From the NCBI RefSeq assembly GCF_002156875.1, contig NZ_NCSY01000001.1, positions 62,001 through 126,000 on the forward strand: DNA of 64,000 nucleotides. Reading direction: 5' to 3'. The DNA comes from Bacillus sp. EAC (lineage in GTDB: Bacteria > Bacillota > Bacilli > Bacillales > Bacillaceae_G). Positions within the stretch are counted from its first letter, which is position 1. Each line of letters starts with the position of its first letter. The position numbers were made by a program, and so were the translations under genes. Under the pieces are notes generated by a model, which ran no database searches, was not told the origin of the DNA, and saw only the letters and a program-made list of their open reading frames with translations. This document shows, in pieces, positions 1 to 7,961 of this stretch.

Positions 1-594
1 AGTAACAATTCTTAAAGTTAATTTGTTTTGTGTTGTATAAACCATATCGACAGCACGACCTGCTACATAAATGGCGATAATGGTATATAAAGTAATATTC
101 CATCCAAATACAAAGCCGGAAGTACCGACAACCAGTAGATTCATACAAGCACTCAAAAAACCAACCTGCATATTCTTCTTTTGTGATAGGATTAGGCTGA
201 CAATGTCTGTTCCACCTGTTGATCCCCCACTTCTAATAACAACTCCGACAGTAATTCCATAAAGTGCCCCACCGATCATTGAAGAAAGAAGAATATCATT
301 GCTTAACGCATGGATGGGGAAAAATTTCAAACTAAAAGATAAAACGACAACTGAATAGATCGTTAATAAGATAAATTTTTTTCCTAGATACTTAATTCCC
401 AAAAGGAACAATGGAATATTGATTATGATAACAATCCAACCAGTATTGACATTTAAAAAATGGTGAATAAAAAAAGCAATCCCAGTAACTCCTCCAGATG
501 CCAATTTATGTGGGATAAGAAAAGTATTATAAGCAAATCCAAAAAGCATACTGCATAAACCTATCAAGACGATTTGATATATTAATCGCAACAA
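1..594 (-). CDS. YitT family membrane protein (partial, C-terminus off the window)
   Basis: Reads leftward and runs off the window at base 1, so about 198 N-terminal codons are visible. The start is a TTG at 594 with AGAGGTG six bases upstream; there is no ATG near it. The product is very hydrophobic with about five membrane segments and the YitT-type signatures GGVTGIAFF near the N-terminus, RSGGSTGGTDIV in the middle and AGRAVDMVY near the visible end. The C-terminal soluble DUF2179 domain expected in full-length members would lie beyond the edge. YitT proteins are integral membrane proteins of unsettled function, so no substrate is proposed. A shorter relative lies at 12.2 kb. Confidence 0.85.
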   Translation of the reverse strand, partial: MLRLIYQIVLIGLCSMLFGFAYNTFLIPHKLASGGVTGIAFFIHHFLNVNTGWIVIIINIPLFLLGIKYLGKKFILLTIYSVVVLSFSLKFFPIHALSNDILLSSMIGGALYGITVGVVIRSGGSTGGTDIVSLILSQKKNMQVGFLSACMNLLVVGTSGFVFGWNITLYTIIAIYVAGRAVDMVYTTQNKLTLRIVT

Positions 595-684
595 AATAAG
601 CACCTCTAATAGTTTCTATCTTTTTGATAGTATGCATAAATAAACTACTTTTATTAAACTTCATTTTGATTAAAACAGAAACAA

Positions 685-713
685 AAAAAGAACAGACCCT
701 TTGTCTGTCTTCT
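685..713 (-). terminator. Intrinsic terminator after the aldo/keto reductase
   Basis: Inverted repeat ACAGAC/GTCTGT around 692-708, followed on the minus strand by a run of seven T. It lies about 60 bases beyond the stop of the reductase gene. Confidence 0.6.
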
Positions 714-768
714 GAATGATTCTCTTTTAGAACTTCTATAATTCTTCAAAAATAAAACTTATTTTTTA

Positions 769-1749
769 TTACTTATAGCCTATTATTGTATGAGGTACAT
801 AAGGTTCTTCGAGGAACGTCACTTCTTCATCTGTTAATTTTATAGTAAGAGCAGCTACTGAATCTTCCAGATGTGACAATTTAGTTGCACCTATAATTGG
901 AGCTGTTATAGGGTTCTTTTGAAGCAACCAAGCAAGTGCGATTTGAACTCTCAGTACACCACGTTTTTCTGCGATTGTGGCAACCCGTTCGATGATTAAT
1001 CGATCAGTTTCCGCTGTTGCGTCATATTTATCCTTCGCAATTTGATCCGTTTCGGAACGATATGTAGTTTCCTTCCAATCACGGGTCAATCTCCCACCAG
1101 CAAGAGGACTATATGGAATGACTCCGATTTTTTCTTCCTTACAAAGAGGCAGCATTTCCCTTTCTTCTTCTCTATAGATTAGGTTTAAATGGTTCTGCAT
1201 CGATACAAAACGTGTCCATCGGTTTTTCTCAGCTACATGTAACGCTTTCAGAAATTGCCAAGAATGCATTGCAGAAGCACCTATATATCTTGCCTTCCCT
1301 GCCTTCACAACGTCATGTAATGCTTCCATTGTCTCTTCTATTGGGGTATTGTAATCCCATCGGTGAATTTGATATAGATCTATATAATCTGTTCCTAGTC
1401 TTTTAAGGCTCTTATCAATTTCACTCATGATAACCTTTCGGGAAAGTCCGCCACCATTTGGTCCTTTTTCCATAGGGAAATATACTTTTGTTGCGAGAAC
1501 AATCTCGTCTCGATTTGCATAATCCTTTAGAATACTTCCAACGATTTCTTCACTAGTACCGTCCGAATAAACATTTGCTGTATCAAAAAAATTCACACCT
1601 AAATCAAGAGCTTTTTTAATTATTGGACGACTGCGGTCTTCATTAAGTACCCATGGATGAATCCACCTTTCTGCTACTCCAAAGCCCATACAGCCAAGAC
1701 AAATCCGTGATACATCCAAACCGGTTTTTCCAAGTTTCACATATTCCAT
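769..1749 (-). CDS. Aldo/keto reductase
   Basis: About 326 residues, the usual AKR length. The catalytic tetrad is in place: Asp and Tyr in FFDTANVYSDG, Lys in LATKVYF and His in YQIHRWD; the C-terminal half has the cofactor-type segment ITAPIIGATKLSHLED. It should be a cytosolic NADPH-dependent reductase of carbonyl compounds; the physiological substrate cannot be read from sequence. I place the start at the ATG at 1749, because GAGGAG lies seven bases upstream, whereas the TTG at 1770 has no ribosome binding site. Single gene with its own terminator, divergent from nothing obvious upstream. Confidence 0.9.
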   Translation of the reverse strand: MEYVKLGKTGLDVSRICLGCMGFGVAERWIHPWVLNEDRSRPIIKKALDLGVNFFDTANVYSDGTSEEIVGSILKDYANRDEIVLATKVYFPMEKGPNGGGLSRKVIMSEIDKSLKRLGTDYIDLYQIHRWDYNTPIEETMEALHDVVKAGKARYIGASAMHSWQFLKALHVAEKNRWTRFVSMQNHLNLIYREEEREMLPLCKEEKIGVIPYSPLAGGRLTRDWKETTYRSETDQIAKDKYDATAETDRLIIERVATIAEKRGVLRVQIALAWLLQKNPITAPIIGATKLSHLEDSVAALTIKLTDEEVTFLEEPYVPHTIIGYK

Positions 1750-1984
1750 TTCATTGCTCCTCACTTTCAAGAAATGTAAAAGAACTACTTAATATCTTTA
1801 AGTATGAATAGAAATACAGTACTTTCAATTGTCAAATGACAGCGAACTGTTAATTAATGAACAAATCATTTAACTTTGTTAATTTTGCTTTCATATCGCC
1901 TCCGTTCATTCGCTACATTCATTAATATAAATGAATACGAATAAATAGAACGGTGGTATCACTATTCAACGTTGGATTTGTTTA

Positions 1985-2105
1985 CAAAAAAAATACCCTG
2001 TCTAAGAGTGTCAGGGTATTATCTATGAGTGCTCCCTAATTGTATGATGATTAGGGATACTGGGGTCTGTTAGAGAACCGTACGCGTTCTCTGTATTTAT
2101 CTTAT
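1985..2105 (-). ncRNA. Candidate structured small RNA with intrinsic terminator
   Basis: Three consecutive hairpins stand in a non-coding stretch: AGAGAAC/GTTCTCT (2072-2092), CCCTAAT/ATTAGGG (2034-2056) and AATACCCTG/CAGGGTATT (1992-2020). Only on the minus strand is the last one followed by a T tract (eight T), making it a proper terminator although no minus-strand protein gene precedes it. Between the first two hairpins an unpaired C-rich stretch (GACCCCAG) is left, like the C-rich seeds of Gram-positive sRNAs. A weak promoter (TTGTTT, 17 bases, GATAAA) lies just upstream around 2105-2135. I do not recognise a known RNA family. Confidence 0.45.
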
Positions 2106-2314
2106 CATTTTAATCGGTAAACAATTTGAGTAATTGTTACAATTTTATAAAATGTGTAATTACATTGCTTTAAGCATTTTCATTTTTCCAACCAAAATTA
2201 TAACTATTTCTTAAAAGATTTTGATTTATTGTCTATCTATTTTAGACGAGATATATTTTTTGAAACTTGAAATAACATTAAGAAAGAGATGTTAAATATT
2301 AGGGAGGCAATTCA

Positions 2315-3088
2315 ATGCCTAGTTGGAAAAACCAAATTGTACCTATTAATAAATATATAAGACCAGGAAAATTGCTAAATGGTATTAAAAAAATTGTCAT
2401 ACATTGGACTTCAAATCCTGGAGGTTCTGCAGCAGGTCATCAATTATATTTTAGTGAAATACTTCCAGCACAAAATACTCAAGCCGTAGCTGAAGGAAGA
2501 AAACCAACATATGCCTCGGCTCATCTTTTCGTTGATCCACTAGAAGCTATTTGTATTATCCCATTAAATGAAGTCGCATTTCATGCTAACGAAAATTATA
2601 CTTACGTAAATGGTGTGCCATACCGTGGAGTTGATGCACTTAAACCAAATGCAAATTTATTATCTGTTTCAGTAGAAATGTGCGTTGAAAAGGATAATAC
2701 AATTTCAGTTAAAACAATTAATAGATCAATGATTGTTATCAAAGATCTATGTACTATGTTCAAATTAACTGAAAAAGATATTGTACGGCACTTTGATGTG
2801 ACAAGAAAACCTTGCCCTTACCCATTTGTTAAAGATCGTGCACTATTTGAAAATTTTAAACATCGCGTTGGATTCTTGTTAAGAAAGAAGGACAAATATC
2901 CGGGTTATTTAATAAAAAAGGGATCAAGAGGTGATTATGTCATAATGATTCAAGAAAAACTAAATGTTTCTTTAACTGGATATTTTGGGGCATTGACCGA
3001 ACTTGCTGTTAGAAATTTTCAAAAGAATCAAGGCTTGAAAAGTGATGGTATTGTCGGGGAGAAAACATGGAATCAATTATTTAAATAA
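2315..3088 (+). CDS. N-acetylmuramoyl-L-alanine amidase with peptidoglycan-binding domain
   Basis: 257 residues. Residues ~20-190 form an Amidase_2 (T7 lysozyme/PGRP-like) zinc amidase domain: IVIHWTS carries the first zinc His, FHANE and HFDVTRKPCPYP supply the remaining active-site region. Residues ~200-257 are a PG_binding_1 repeat (KKGSRGDYVIMIQEKL ... VGEKTWNQLF). It should cut the amide bond between MurNAc and L-Ala. There is no signal peptide, so it resembles phage-type or mother-cell lytic amidases (XlyA/CwlA class) rather than a Sec-exported autolysin. ATG at 2315 has GGGAGG eight bases upstream. Stands alone and ends in a terminator. Confidence 0.88.
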   Translation: MPSWKNQIVPINKYIRPGKLLNGIKKIVIHWTSNPGGSAAGHQLYFSEILPAQNTQAVAEGRKPTYASAHLFVDPLEAICIIPLNEVAFHANENYTYVNGVPYRGVDALKPNANLLSVSVEMCVEKDNTISVKTINRSMIVIKDLCTMFKLTEKDIVRHFDVTRKPCPYPFVKDRALFENFKHRVGFLLRKKDKYPGYLIKKGSRGDYVIMIQEKLNVSLTGYFGALTELAVRNFQKNQGLKSDGIVGEKTWNQLFK

Positions 3089-3125
3089 TTTTATTTAAGA
3101 TTAATATATTTGTGTGATTCTTGTT

Positions 3126-3160
3126 GGCTACTAGTATTGAAGTTAGTAACCATTTTTTTA
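3126..3160 (+). terminator. Intrinsic terminator of the amidase gene
   Basis: Stem GGCTACTA (3126-3133) / TAGTAACC (3144-3151) with one mismatch, then seven T. Confidence 0.7.
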
Positions 3161-3181
3161 TTTTCGTTATTCACACCTTAT

Positions 3182-3208
3182 TAAAAATTAGATTACACAT
3201 TGTAATCT
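3182..3208 (-). terminator. Intrinsic terminator of the small membrane peptide gene
   Basis: Perfect stem AGATTACA/TGTAATCT with a three-base loop, followed on the minus strand by ATTTTTAA. Sits 18 bases after the stop of the small gene at 3226. Confidence 0.6.
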
Positions 3209-3225
3209 TTGCATTCTTTGATTAT

Positions 3226-3309
3226 TCACCTGAATACCAACCATAAAACGACGATCCAAATTGGAATACTAAACATTGCTCCATATAAACAACCTTTAAA
3301 TAATTTCAT
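3226..3309 (-). CDS. Small hydrophobic membrane peptide (27 aa)
   Basis: A 27-residue reading frame that begins MKLFKGCLYGAMFSI and continues as one hydrophobic segment (PIWIVVLWLVF) ending in Arg, i.e. a single membrane helix with positive ends. Support for expression is unusually complete for its size: AGGTG six bases before the ATG, a promoter with TTGAAT, 17-base spacer and TATAAA at 3333-3361, and a terminator directly after the stop. Function is unknown. Opposite-strand reading across the same bases has no ribosome binding site. Could be a toxin-like or regulatory membrane peptide; that is speculation. Confidence 0.55.
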   Translation of the reverse strand: MKLFKGCLYGAMFSIPIWIVVLWLVFR

Positions 3310-3332
3310 GTCAATCACCTTTATATTATGTC

Positions 3333-3361
3333 TTTATATTACCATCGACAGTTTTATTCAA
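3333..3361 (-). promoter_or_regulatory. Sigma-A-type promoter of the small membrane peptide
   Basis: On the minus strand TTGAAT (3361-3356), 17-base spacer, TATAAA (3338-3333). The -10 is 24 bases from the start codon of the peptide gene. Confidence 0.55.
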
Positions 3362-3412
3362 ATTTTAATCTACTATATTCTTACATTTATGTAAATAATA
3401 GTTAAATTTAAT

Positions 3413-3450
3413 AAAAAAGGATAGTGACTGTTAAGCCCTCTGTCCACTAT
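3413..3450 (-). terminator. Terminator-like hairpin (minus strand)
   Basis: ATAGTG-G-ACAG / CTGTCACTAT stem with one bulge, followed on the minus strand by CC and six T. With the hairpin at 3507-3544 it forms a double stop downstream of the RHH/J-domain gene. Confidence 0.5.
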
Positions 3451-3506
3451 TTAATAATCATTTATGAATAGTTGAAATCAGTTGGAAATATTGGTAAATC
3501 AATAAA

Positions 3507-3544
3507 AAATGGCAAGTAATTAACAGGTTAATTACTTGCCATTT
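3507..3544 (-). terminator. Long perfect hairpin, terminator for the upstream minus-strand gene
   Basis: 17-base perfect arms: AAATGGCAAGTAATTAA (3507-3523) and its complement (3528-3544) with a four-base loop. On the minus strand the stem runs straight into a T-rich tract, so it should stop transcripts coming from the gene at 3812-4423. Confidence 0.6.
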
Positions 3545-3683
3545 CGTAAGTTTTTTAATTGATTTCTCCACTTGAAGTGAAACTGTTATTCCAATAATGC
3601 ATACTCTTTTTTGAAATAAAGTTTATGTTATTTCGCTTCCTAATCACTCTTCTGTTTTGGAAGAAAAAGTGTTAATCAAGTTC

Positions 3684-3803
3684 TTAAACTCTAGAATGAA
3701 TATGTATGTAATGATTCTCACCTAAAAAATCGTCGTTTTTCATTAAAATTCTAAAAGTTTTCTCGATTGAATCCCGTGAATTTAACCACCAAGAAAGAGC
3801 TAC
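3684..3803 (-). pseudogene. Possible decayed small ORF downstream of the RHH/J-domain gene
   Basis: From 3803 leftward a frame of 39 codons reads with protein-like composition (ALSWWLNSRDSIEKTF, then FRILMKNDDFLGEN) to a TAA at 3684. An AAGGAG sits at ribosome-binding distance, overlapping the preceding gene's stop, but the codon at the expected start position is GTA, not ATG/GTG/TTG. Either the start was lost or the reading is coincidental. No family recognised. Confidence 0.22.
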
Positions 3804-3811
3804 TGTACTCC

Positions 3812-4423
3812 TTATAAACTATATTCTTCTGTAGGCATCTTTCCTGTTAGTATGTCATATTCAGCCTTCATCTCACCAAATTTCTGCGGATTTCCATCAT
3901 TCGGTGCATAATCGGGGTGCCACTGCCTTGTATATTGCCTCATTTGCTTTTTCCAAATTTCAGAACCATCAGTAGCATTGAAGTATTTAAATTGAAAACT
4001 TTTATCTTCCCTTATAGAAAATGAATAATCTCTAAAATATTTTTGCCAAGCCTTGGCCCAATCATCTAATTTTCTCTTAAACTCTTCAGCTTGTTTTTTG
4101 TTTTTTCGTTTTTCCTCCTTCTTCCAATCTTCCATCCTTTGGTTGAATTCGTTTAATCCTTGATTAGAATGCTTCCATCTTTGCACAGCCTCATCTAGTT
4201 CTTGATCAAAAACACTTTCTGGAGGGGTTGGATTCGTTTCATTATTTTCATTTGTTTTTTTTAGTTTATTAGATTCAAAATAATTACTATGCATCTCATC
4301 AATCATATCTTCTATTAGTTCTGCCTGAGATTTTCCAGTAACTTGGGATAAATTCGCTAACTTAATAGTGCATTCTGATTTGATCCTGTGTGTAACATAC
4401 ACGTTTTTACTTTTGTTTTCCAA
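3812..4423 (-). CDS. Ribbon-helix-helix / J-domain-like protein
   Basis: About 203 residues. Residues ~5-50 look like a ribbon-helix-helix DNA-binding unit (beta stretch NVYVTHRIKSE, then two helices LANLSQVTGKSQAELIEDMI). Residues ~60-125 are a charged, Lys/Glu/Trp-rich probable coiled coil. The C-terminal ~45 residues resemble DnaJ helices II-III: RQYTRQWHPDYAPN contains the HPD tripeptide, and KFGEMKAEYDILTG matches the following helix. J-domains recruit DnaK through HPD. I choose the TTG at 4423 because AAGGAG lies nine bases upstream; a TTG at 4432 would be too close to it. Divergent from the 80-residue gene at 4597 across two palindromes, which suggests autoregulation. The combination is not one I know by name. 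Confidence 0.6.
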   Translation of the reverse strand: MENKSKNVYVTHRIKSECTIKLANLSQVTGKSQAELIEDMIDEMHSNYFESNKLKKTNENNETNPTPPESVFDQELDEAVQRWKHSNQGLNEFNQRMEDWKKEEKRKNKKQAEEFKRKLDDWAKAWQKYFRDYSFSIREDKSFQFKYFNATDGSEIWKKQMRQYTRQWHPDYAPNDGNPQKFGEMKAEYDILTGKMPTEEYSL

Positions 4424-4515
4424 GTTCCTCAACTCCTTATATAAATGTTACTATACAAGCATGTTGCTTTACATTAAATAATTGAGACAATAGTGTAACA
4501 AATTCTAAATACTGT

Positions 4516-4543
4516 TTGACATAACACCTTTTGGTGTTATAAT
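4516..4543 (+). promoter_or_regulatory. Consensus promoter with palindromic operator in the spacer
   Basis: TTGACA (4516-4521), 16-base spacer and TATAAT (4538-4543): both hexamers are perfect. The 20-base perfect palindrome ATAACACCTTTTGGTGTTAT occupies 4521-4540, i.e. the spacer and the edges of both hexamers, so a bound repressor would block RNA polymerase. Drives the gene at 4597. Confidence 0.75.
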
Positions 4544-4550
4544 TAAAAAC

Positions 4551-4566
4551 AACACCAAAAGGTGTT
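4551..4566. promoter_or_regulatory. Second palindromic operator half at the transcription start
   Basis: AACACCAAAAGGTGTT is a perfect 16-base palindrome with the same AACACC/GGTGTT arms as the operator at 4521-4540 but an AAAA rather than TTTT centre. It covers the expected +1 region. Centre-to-centre distance is about 28 bases. Confidence 0.65.
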
Positions 4567-4596
4567 ATATTTCTAAAATTTTTAGGAGGCATAATG

Positions 4597-4836
4597 ATGG
4601 ACAAGCAAGGACAAGAAATGTTTTTAAATTTTATTTTGGAAAGAGTTCAAGAAGGAAAAGAAGATGAAGCAAAAGAAATCCTTATAGAAAACTTTAGGAA
4701 ACAAGATGAAGGTACTTTTTCAATAGATGATATTACACAGTTTATCCCTAAGATGATTAGCATTATAAAACCAGATAAAATAGAGGAAATACAAGCAGTT
4801 GTTAAACAATTTTCTGGAAGTTTCGGCAATAATTAA
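4597..4836 (+). CDS. Small acidic helical protein of unknown function
   Basis: 79 residues from the ATG at 4597, which has AGGAGG eight bases upstream; an ATG at 4594 is also possible at five bases. The sequence is highly charged and predicted mostly helical (EMFLNFILERVQEG, EDEAKEILIENFRK, IDDITQFIPKMISII, KIEEIQAVVKQF), with no Cys, no membrane segment and no recognisable catalytic motif. Its promoter is the strongest-looking in the window and contains two palindromic operators, so it is probably tightly repressed and strongly induced. I do not recognise the family. Confidence 0.7.
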   Translation: MDKQGQEMFLNFILERVQEGKEDEAKEILIENFRKQDEGTFSIDDITQFIPKMISIIKPDKIEEIQAVVKQFSGSFGNN

Positions 4837-4967
4837 GTACATCTAATTTAAACAAGTCCTAATTTTTGAATTAGTATTGTAAATACGGCATAAATTTTCT
4901 GCAGTAATACAATACATACTTAGCATATCAATTATAAAAATAATAATGATATTCATTTATAGACCAA

Positions 4968-5006
4968 TAAAAAGGAGATGATAATTCCTATGGGAATTAC
5001 ATCTCC
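4968..5006 (-). terminator. Intrinsic terminator of the TelA operon
   Basis: GGAGATG-A-TAATTCC / GGAATTA-CATCTCC stem with one bulged base, followed on the minus strand by TTTTTATT. Lies 80 bases after the TelA stop codon. Confidence 0.75.
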
Positions 5007-5086
5007 AAAATATAGTCAATTTATTGTGTTTAGTCCTGAGATGATTCGAATAATATTTTTGATTAGTTTTTTATGATTTTGATAGA

Positions 5087-6235
5087 TTAAAAGTCAATTA
5101 ATGAACCTTTTTCAAGTCTTTTAACTTGTTGTTCGCCAGTTTTAGCTAATTCACTGAATTGATTTATTGTATCCTTCATTTTTGGCAAAGCTTCTTGTTT
5201 GAATAGACTAATAGAATCAAGGGCAGATAAAACGTCTGTAAATGCTAATTTAAGAGTGTCTACTGATACACCTGTTTCCATTGCTTGCTTTTGTATAGAA
5301 ACCCCCTGATCTTTTAACATTTTAGAGGTGCTTGCAATGATATTATTTGTCGTTTGATTTAAGGCTTCTATCTTTTTTAAAACGATTTTTTGATTATATA
5401 ATGCACTAGCAACAATTACAGCGTTTTTTAGAGCTGAAATCGTTACCGTTTTTGCCCGCTCAACCCCACGAATTAACTCTTTGTTGTTTCGAATTACGAC
5501 TTCATAAGCCATTATACCTTGTTGGTTCACAACTAACATTTGTTGCAAATCCATCACTCTTTGTCGTAGCGGGAACAACACTTCTTCTGTGATGAAACGA
5601 ATCTTTTCATCGTCTTCATTTTGATTTTTTGCCACTTCAATTTGCCCTTCTATAGACTGATCCATCATCGACCCGAGCTGTATTTCTTTTTGCAATGTTT
5701 TCGTCAGTTCACGAAGTGATTGTTGTTCGATCTCCAATGTGGTGTTGTCATTTTTTAATGTGTTTTTTCCTTTATCAAGTGATACCACAATATCTGAGAT
5801 GACAGCGTCAGCTTTTTCGTATTTTTGAAAGTAAGCTCGTAGTGGATTAAATAATCTCCCAAGAAATCCTGTTTTAGCAAAATCGATCATGCTAGGATCT
5901 AAATCCTTTAATTGAATCTGAAGTTCAGATAAATCCTTGGCAACTTGCCCTCCCTCATCTCCTGTTTTAGATAAATTTCCTACGGACACTTTTAACAATG
6001 AATTTTTGTTGGACGAAGATTTCATTGTTGATAATCCAAATGTATCGATGGATTGAAGGATTTCTTTTCGTTTTCCAAAAGACTCTGTTGAGTTTGTTTC
6101 TAATGACATAATCATTGCAACATTTGCTTCCGCTGTTACTTTCAATTTTATTAACTCTTCAGGAACAGGTTTCACTTGTTCCTCGATGACTACCTTAACT
6201 TCTTCTTCGTTCACGACTTGCATCGAAAATGACAT
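5087..6235 (-). CDS. Toxic anion resistance protein, TelA family
   Basis: 382 residues, typical for the TelA/KlaA (YceH, YaaN) family. Recognisable segments are IDFAKTGFLGRLFNPLRAYF, followed by a helical core with LFPLRQRVMDLQQMLVVNQQ, YEVVIRNNKELIRGVERAKT and VTISALKNAVIVASALYNQK. The protein is cytosolic and largely coiled coil. Family members are linked to tellurite and cell-envelope stress resistance, but the biochemical activity is not known. AGGAGG sits seven bases before the ATG. Last gene of a three-gene operon, 27 bases after the vWA gene; in many bacilli TelA-like genes are paired with a membrane partner, as here. Confidence 0.88.
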   Translation of the reverse strand: MSFSMQVVNEEEVKVVIEEQVKPVPEELIKLKVTAEANVAMIMSLETNSTESFGKRKEILQSIDTFGLSTMKSSSNKNSLLKVSVGNLSKTGDEGGQVAKDLSELQIQLKDLDPSMIDFAKTGFLGRLFNPLRAYFQKYEKADAVISDIVVSLDKGKNTLKNDNTTLEIEQQSLRELTKTLQKEIQLGSMMDQSIEGQIEVAKNQNEDDEKIRFITEEVLFPLRQRVMDLQQMLVVNQQGIMAYEVVIRNNKELIRGVERAKTVTISALKNAVIVASALYNQKIVLKKIEALNQTTNNIIASTSKMLKDQGVSIQKQAMETGVSVDTLKLAFTDVLSALDSISLFKQEALPKMKDTINQFSELAKTGEQQVKRLEKGSLIDF

Positions 6236-6262
6236 TTTCTTTCCTCCTATGACATTTAAAAT

Positions 6263-7957
6263 CTACATCTGTACATTTAGTAAATTACGAATCTTATAAA
6301 TAACATCATCCGTGTCGGCATTAATATTTGCTGCTTCATTAATACTCGAAATACTCTCAAGTGCCTTGATATTCGCATTGTACCCAATCGTATAAATCGG
6401 AATTTTATAAGCTTTGATCAAACCTTTAATATCCTTAAATGAATGTCCTTGGTTCGTTTCACCATCAGTTAAAACAAAAATTAATGGCCTTATATTAGGG
6501 TTATTTTTCTCTTCATTTTGAAGCATTTTCAATGCAACGATTATTCCGTCGTAAGTTGCCGTGCCTCCATCTGCTTGAAGACTTTCAACTGCTCCGACAA
6601 ATTTAGATTGTTGATTAACATCGTATTTCGCAATCGGAAGATTTATTGTTACGTCATCGGAATAAGTGACAAGTCCGATACTGTTATCTCTGCCAAGGTA
6701 TTTTTGACCCTTCAATAATGATTCTTTTAAATGCTTTAAACGGTCGCCATCCATACTACCAGAAACGTCGCCTACAAATACTGCGGCAATTGGTTTTGAA
6801 CCGTTTTTCTTTACCTTCCACACCTTTTGTGCAGCAGATAAGGTATTACCATCAATTGCTTTTACCTCCGATGTATAATCATTTAAATTATTGAAGCCGA
6901 ATTTTTTACCCAACGATTGATATTTTTCATTCCCTACAAACTCGGCAAATTTTTTGAGAATCAAATTTTTTTCATCCGAAAGATTGCCTATAGCATATAG
7001 AGGACTATCATGACGTACGCCAAATGGTGTAAATACATACGTATCTTTTAAATCTGGTGAATTTATAAACGATTGATATTCCAAAACGAATGCATCTAAT
7101 GCTCCTGATTTAGCAGCATCTCGCATTTGAATGGTTGTAGAGGCAATAAATGGAACATTACTTTGGAAACTCTCAAAGCCCTTTACGGCTTTATCCCCTA
7201 ATATATTTGATTGATCAAATGTATTCAGAGCTGTTACAAGGAAGTTCAATCCTGTTGAACTAGCAAATGGATCAGTATATCCCATCGATAATTCATTTTT
7301 TGATATCGCTTCGATCACCGTTTTTACATTTACCTGTCCGTACTTTTTGACTAGATTATCATATTTTGATTTTGCTATCACAATTCCGGGCACATTCCCA
7401 ACAAGTCGATTTGAAACTACTTCTGTCTTTACACCATTTGACTTGATGATTTCTCCCCATAATTCATTTGAAGGTGAAAATGCATCAGGTAAGTATTTAC
7501 CTGATTTAATATAATCAGTAGCTGTTCCAGAAGCAATATTTCGAATTTTAACACTAACTAACTTATTATTGATTTTGAAATTCGCGTTGTTAAAGTCTTT
7601 TGCTACTTCATTTAACCATCCGTCGTTTTCTTTTCCTGACTTTTCAGTTGAGGAAAAGATTTCAACATACGATTCCGATGAGTTATTTACTGAAACCTCA
7701 AACTTGGATATATCAGGTAATTCAGAAGCAACATCTGCGGGATTAAGATCAATTTGTCCTTTTATTGGTTTATCTTTTGTTATTTTGATGTCTGAGTAAA
7801 ATGATGATAATATTTTACTTTTATTCTTATCTGTTATTTTCACATCATTAGCAAGATGAGATGACAAACTAACCCCTAAATAAACAAGAATAAAAACGAG
7901 TACAAGAACGAACAAGGAAACTAATAAAAACTTTTTGTTTTTCGTCAATTCTTTCAT
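6263..7957 (-). CDS. Membrane-anchored substrate-binding and vWA domain protein
   Basis: 564 residues. Residues ~9-33 form one membrane segment followed by an extracytoplasmic part. Residues ~70-370 resemble a periplasmic-binding (SBP_bac_11-like) domain with PDAFSPSNELWGEIIKS and ELSMGYTDPFASSTGLN. Residues ~385-564 are a von Willebrand A domain with a MIDAS motif, VGDVSGSMDG (Asp-x-Ser-x-Ser replaced by DVSGS, all key residues present), plus the downstream Thr (GGTATYDG) and Asp (VLTDGETN). The start is uncertain: the ATG at 7957 is directly against AAGGG, while a TTG at 7948 has it nine bases upstream. It overlaps nothing and follows the membrane protein gene by four bases. Likely an extracytoplasmic ligand-binding or adhesion component working with the neighbouring TelA. 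Confidence 0.85.
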   Translation of the reverse strand: MKELTKNKKFLLVSLFVLVLVFILVYLGVSLSSHLANDVKITDKNKSKILSSFYSDIKITKDKPIKGQIDLNPADVASELPDISKFEVSVNNSSESYVEIFSSTEKSGKENDGWLNEVAKDFNNANFKINNKLVSVKIRNIASGTATDYIKSGKYLPDAFSPSNELWGEIIKSNGVKTEVVSNRLVGNVPGIVIAKSKYDNLVKKYGQVNVKTVIEAISKNELSMGYTDPFASSTGLNFLVTALNTFDQSNILGDKAVKGFESFQSNVPFIASTTIQMRDAAKSGALDAFVLEYQSFINSPDLKDTYVFTPFGVRHDSPLYAIGNLSDEKNLILKKFAEFVGNEKYQSLGKKFGFNNLNDYTSEVKAIDGNTLSAAQKVWKVKKNGSKPIAAVFVGDVSGSMDGDRLKHLKESLLKGQKYLGRDNSIGLVTYSDDVTINLPIAKYDVNQQSKFVGAVESLQADGGTATYDGIIVALKMLQNEEKNNPNIRPLIFVLTDGETNQGHSFKDIKGLIKAYKIPIYTIGYNANIKALESISSINEAANINADTDDVIYKIRNLLNVQM

Positions 7958-7961
7958 CCCT

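Noticed and set aside
3209-3394. Plus-strand hydrophobic frame of 61 codons
   Set aside because: No ribosome binding site; it is antisense to the better-supported 27-residue gene and its promoter.
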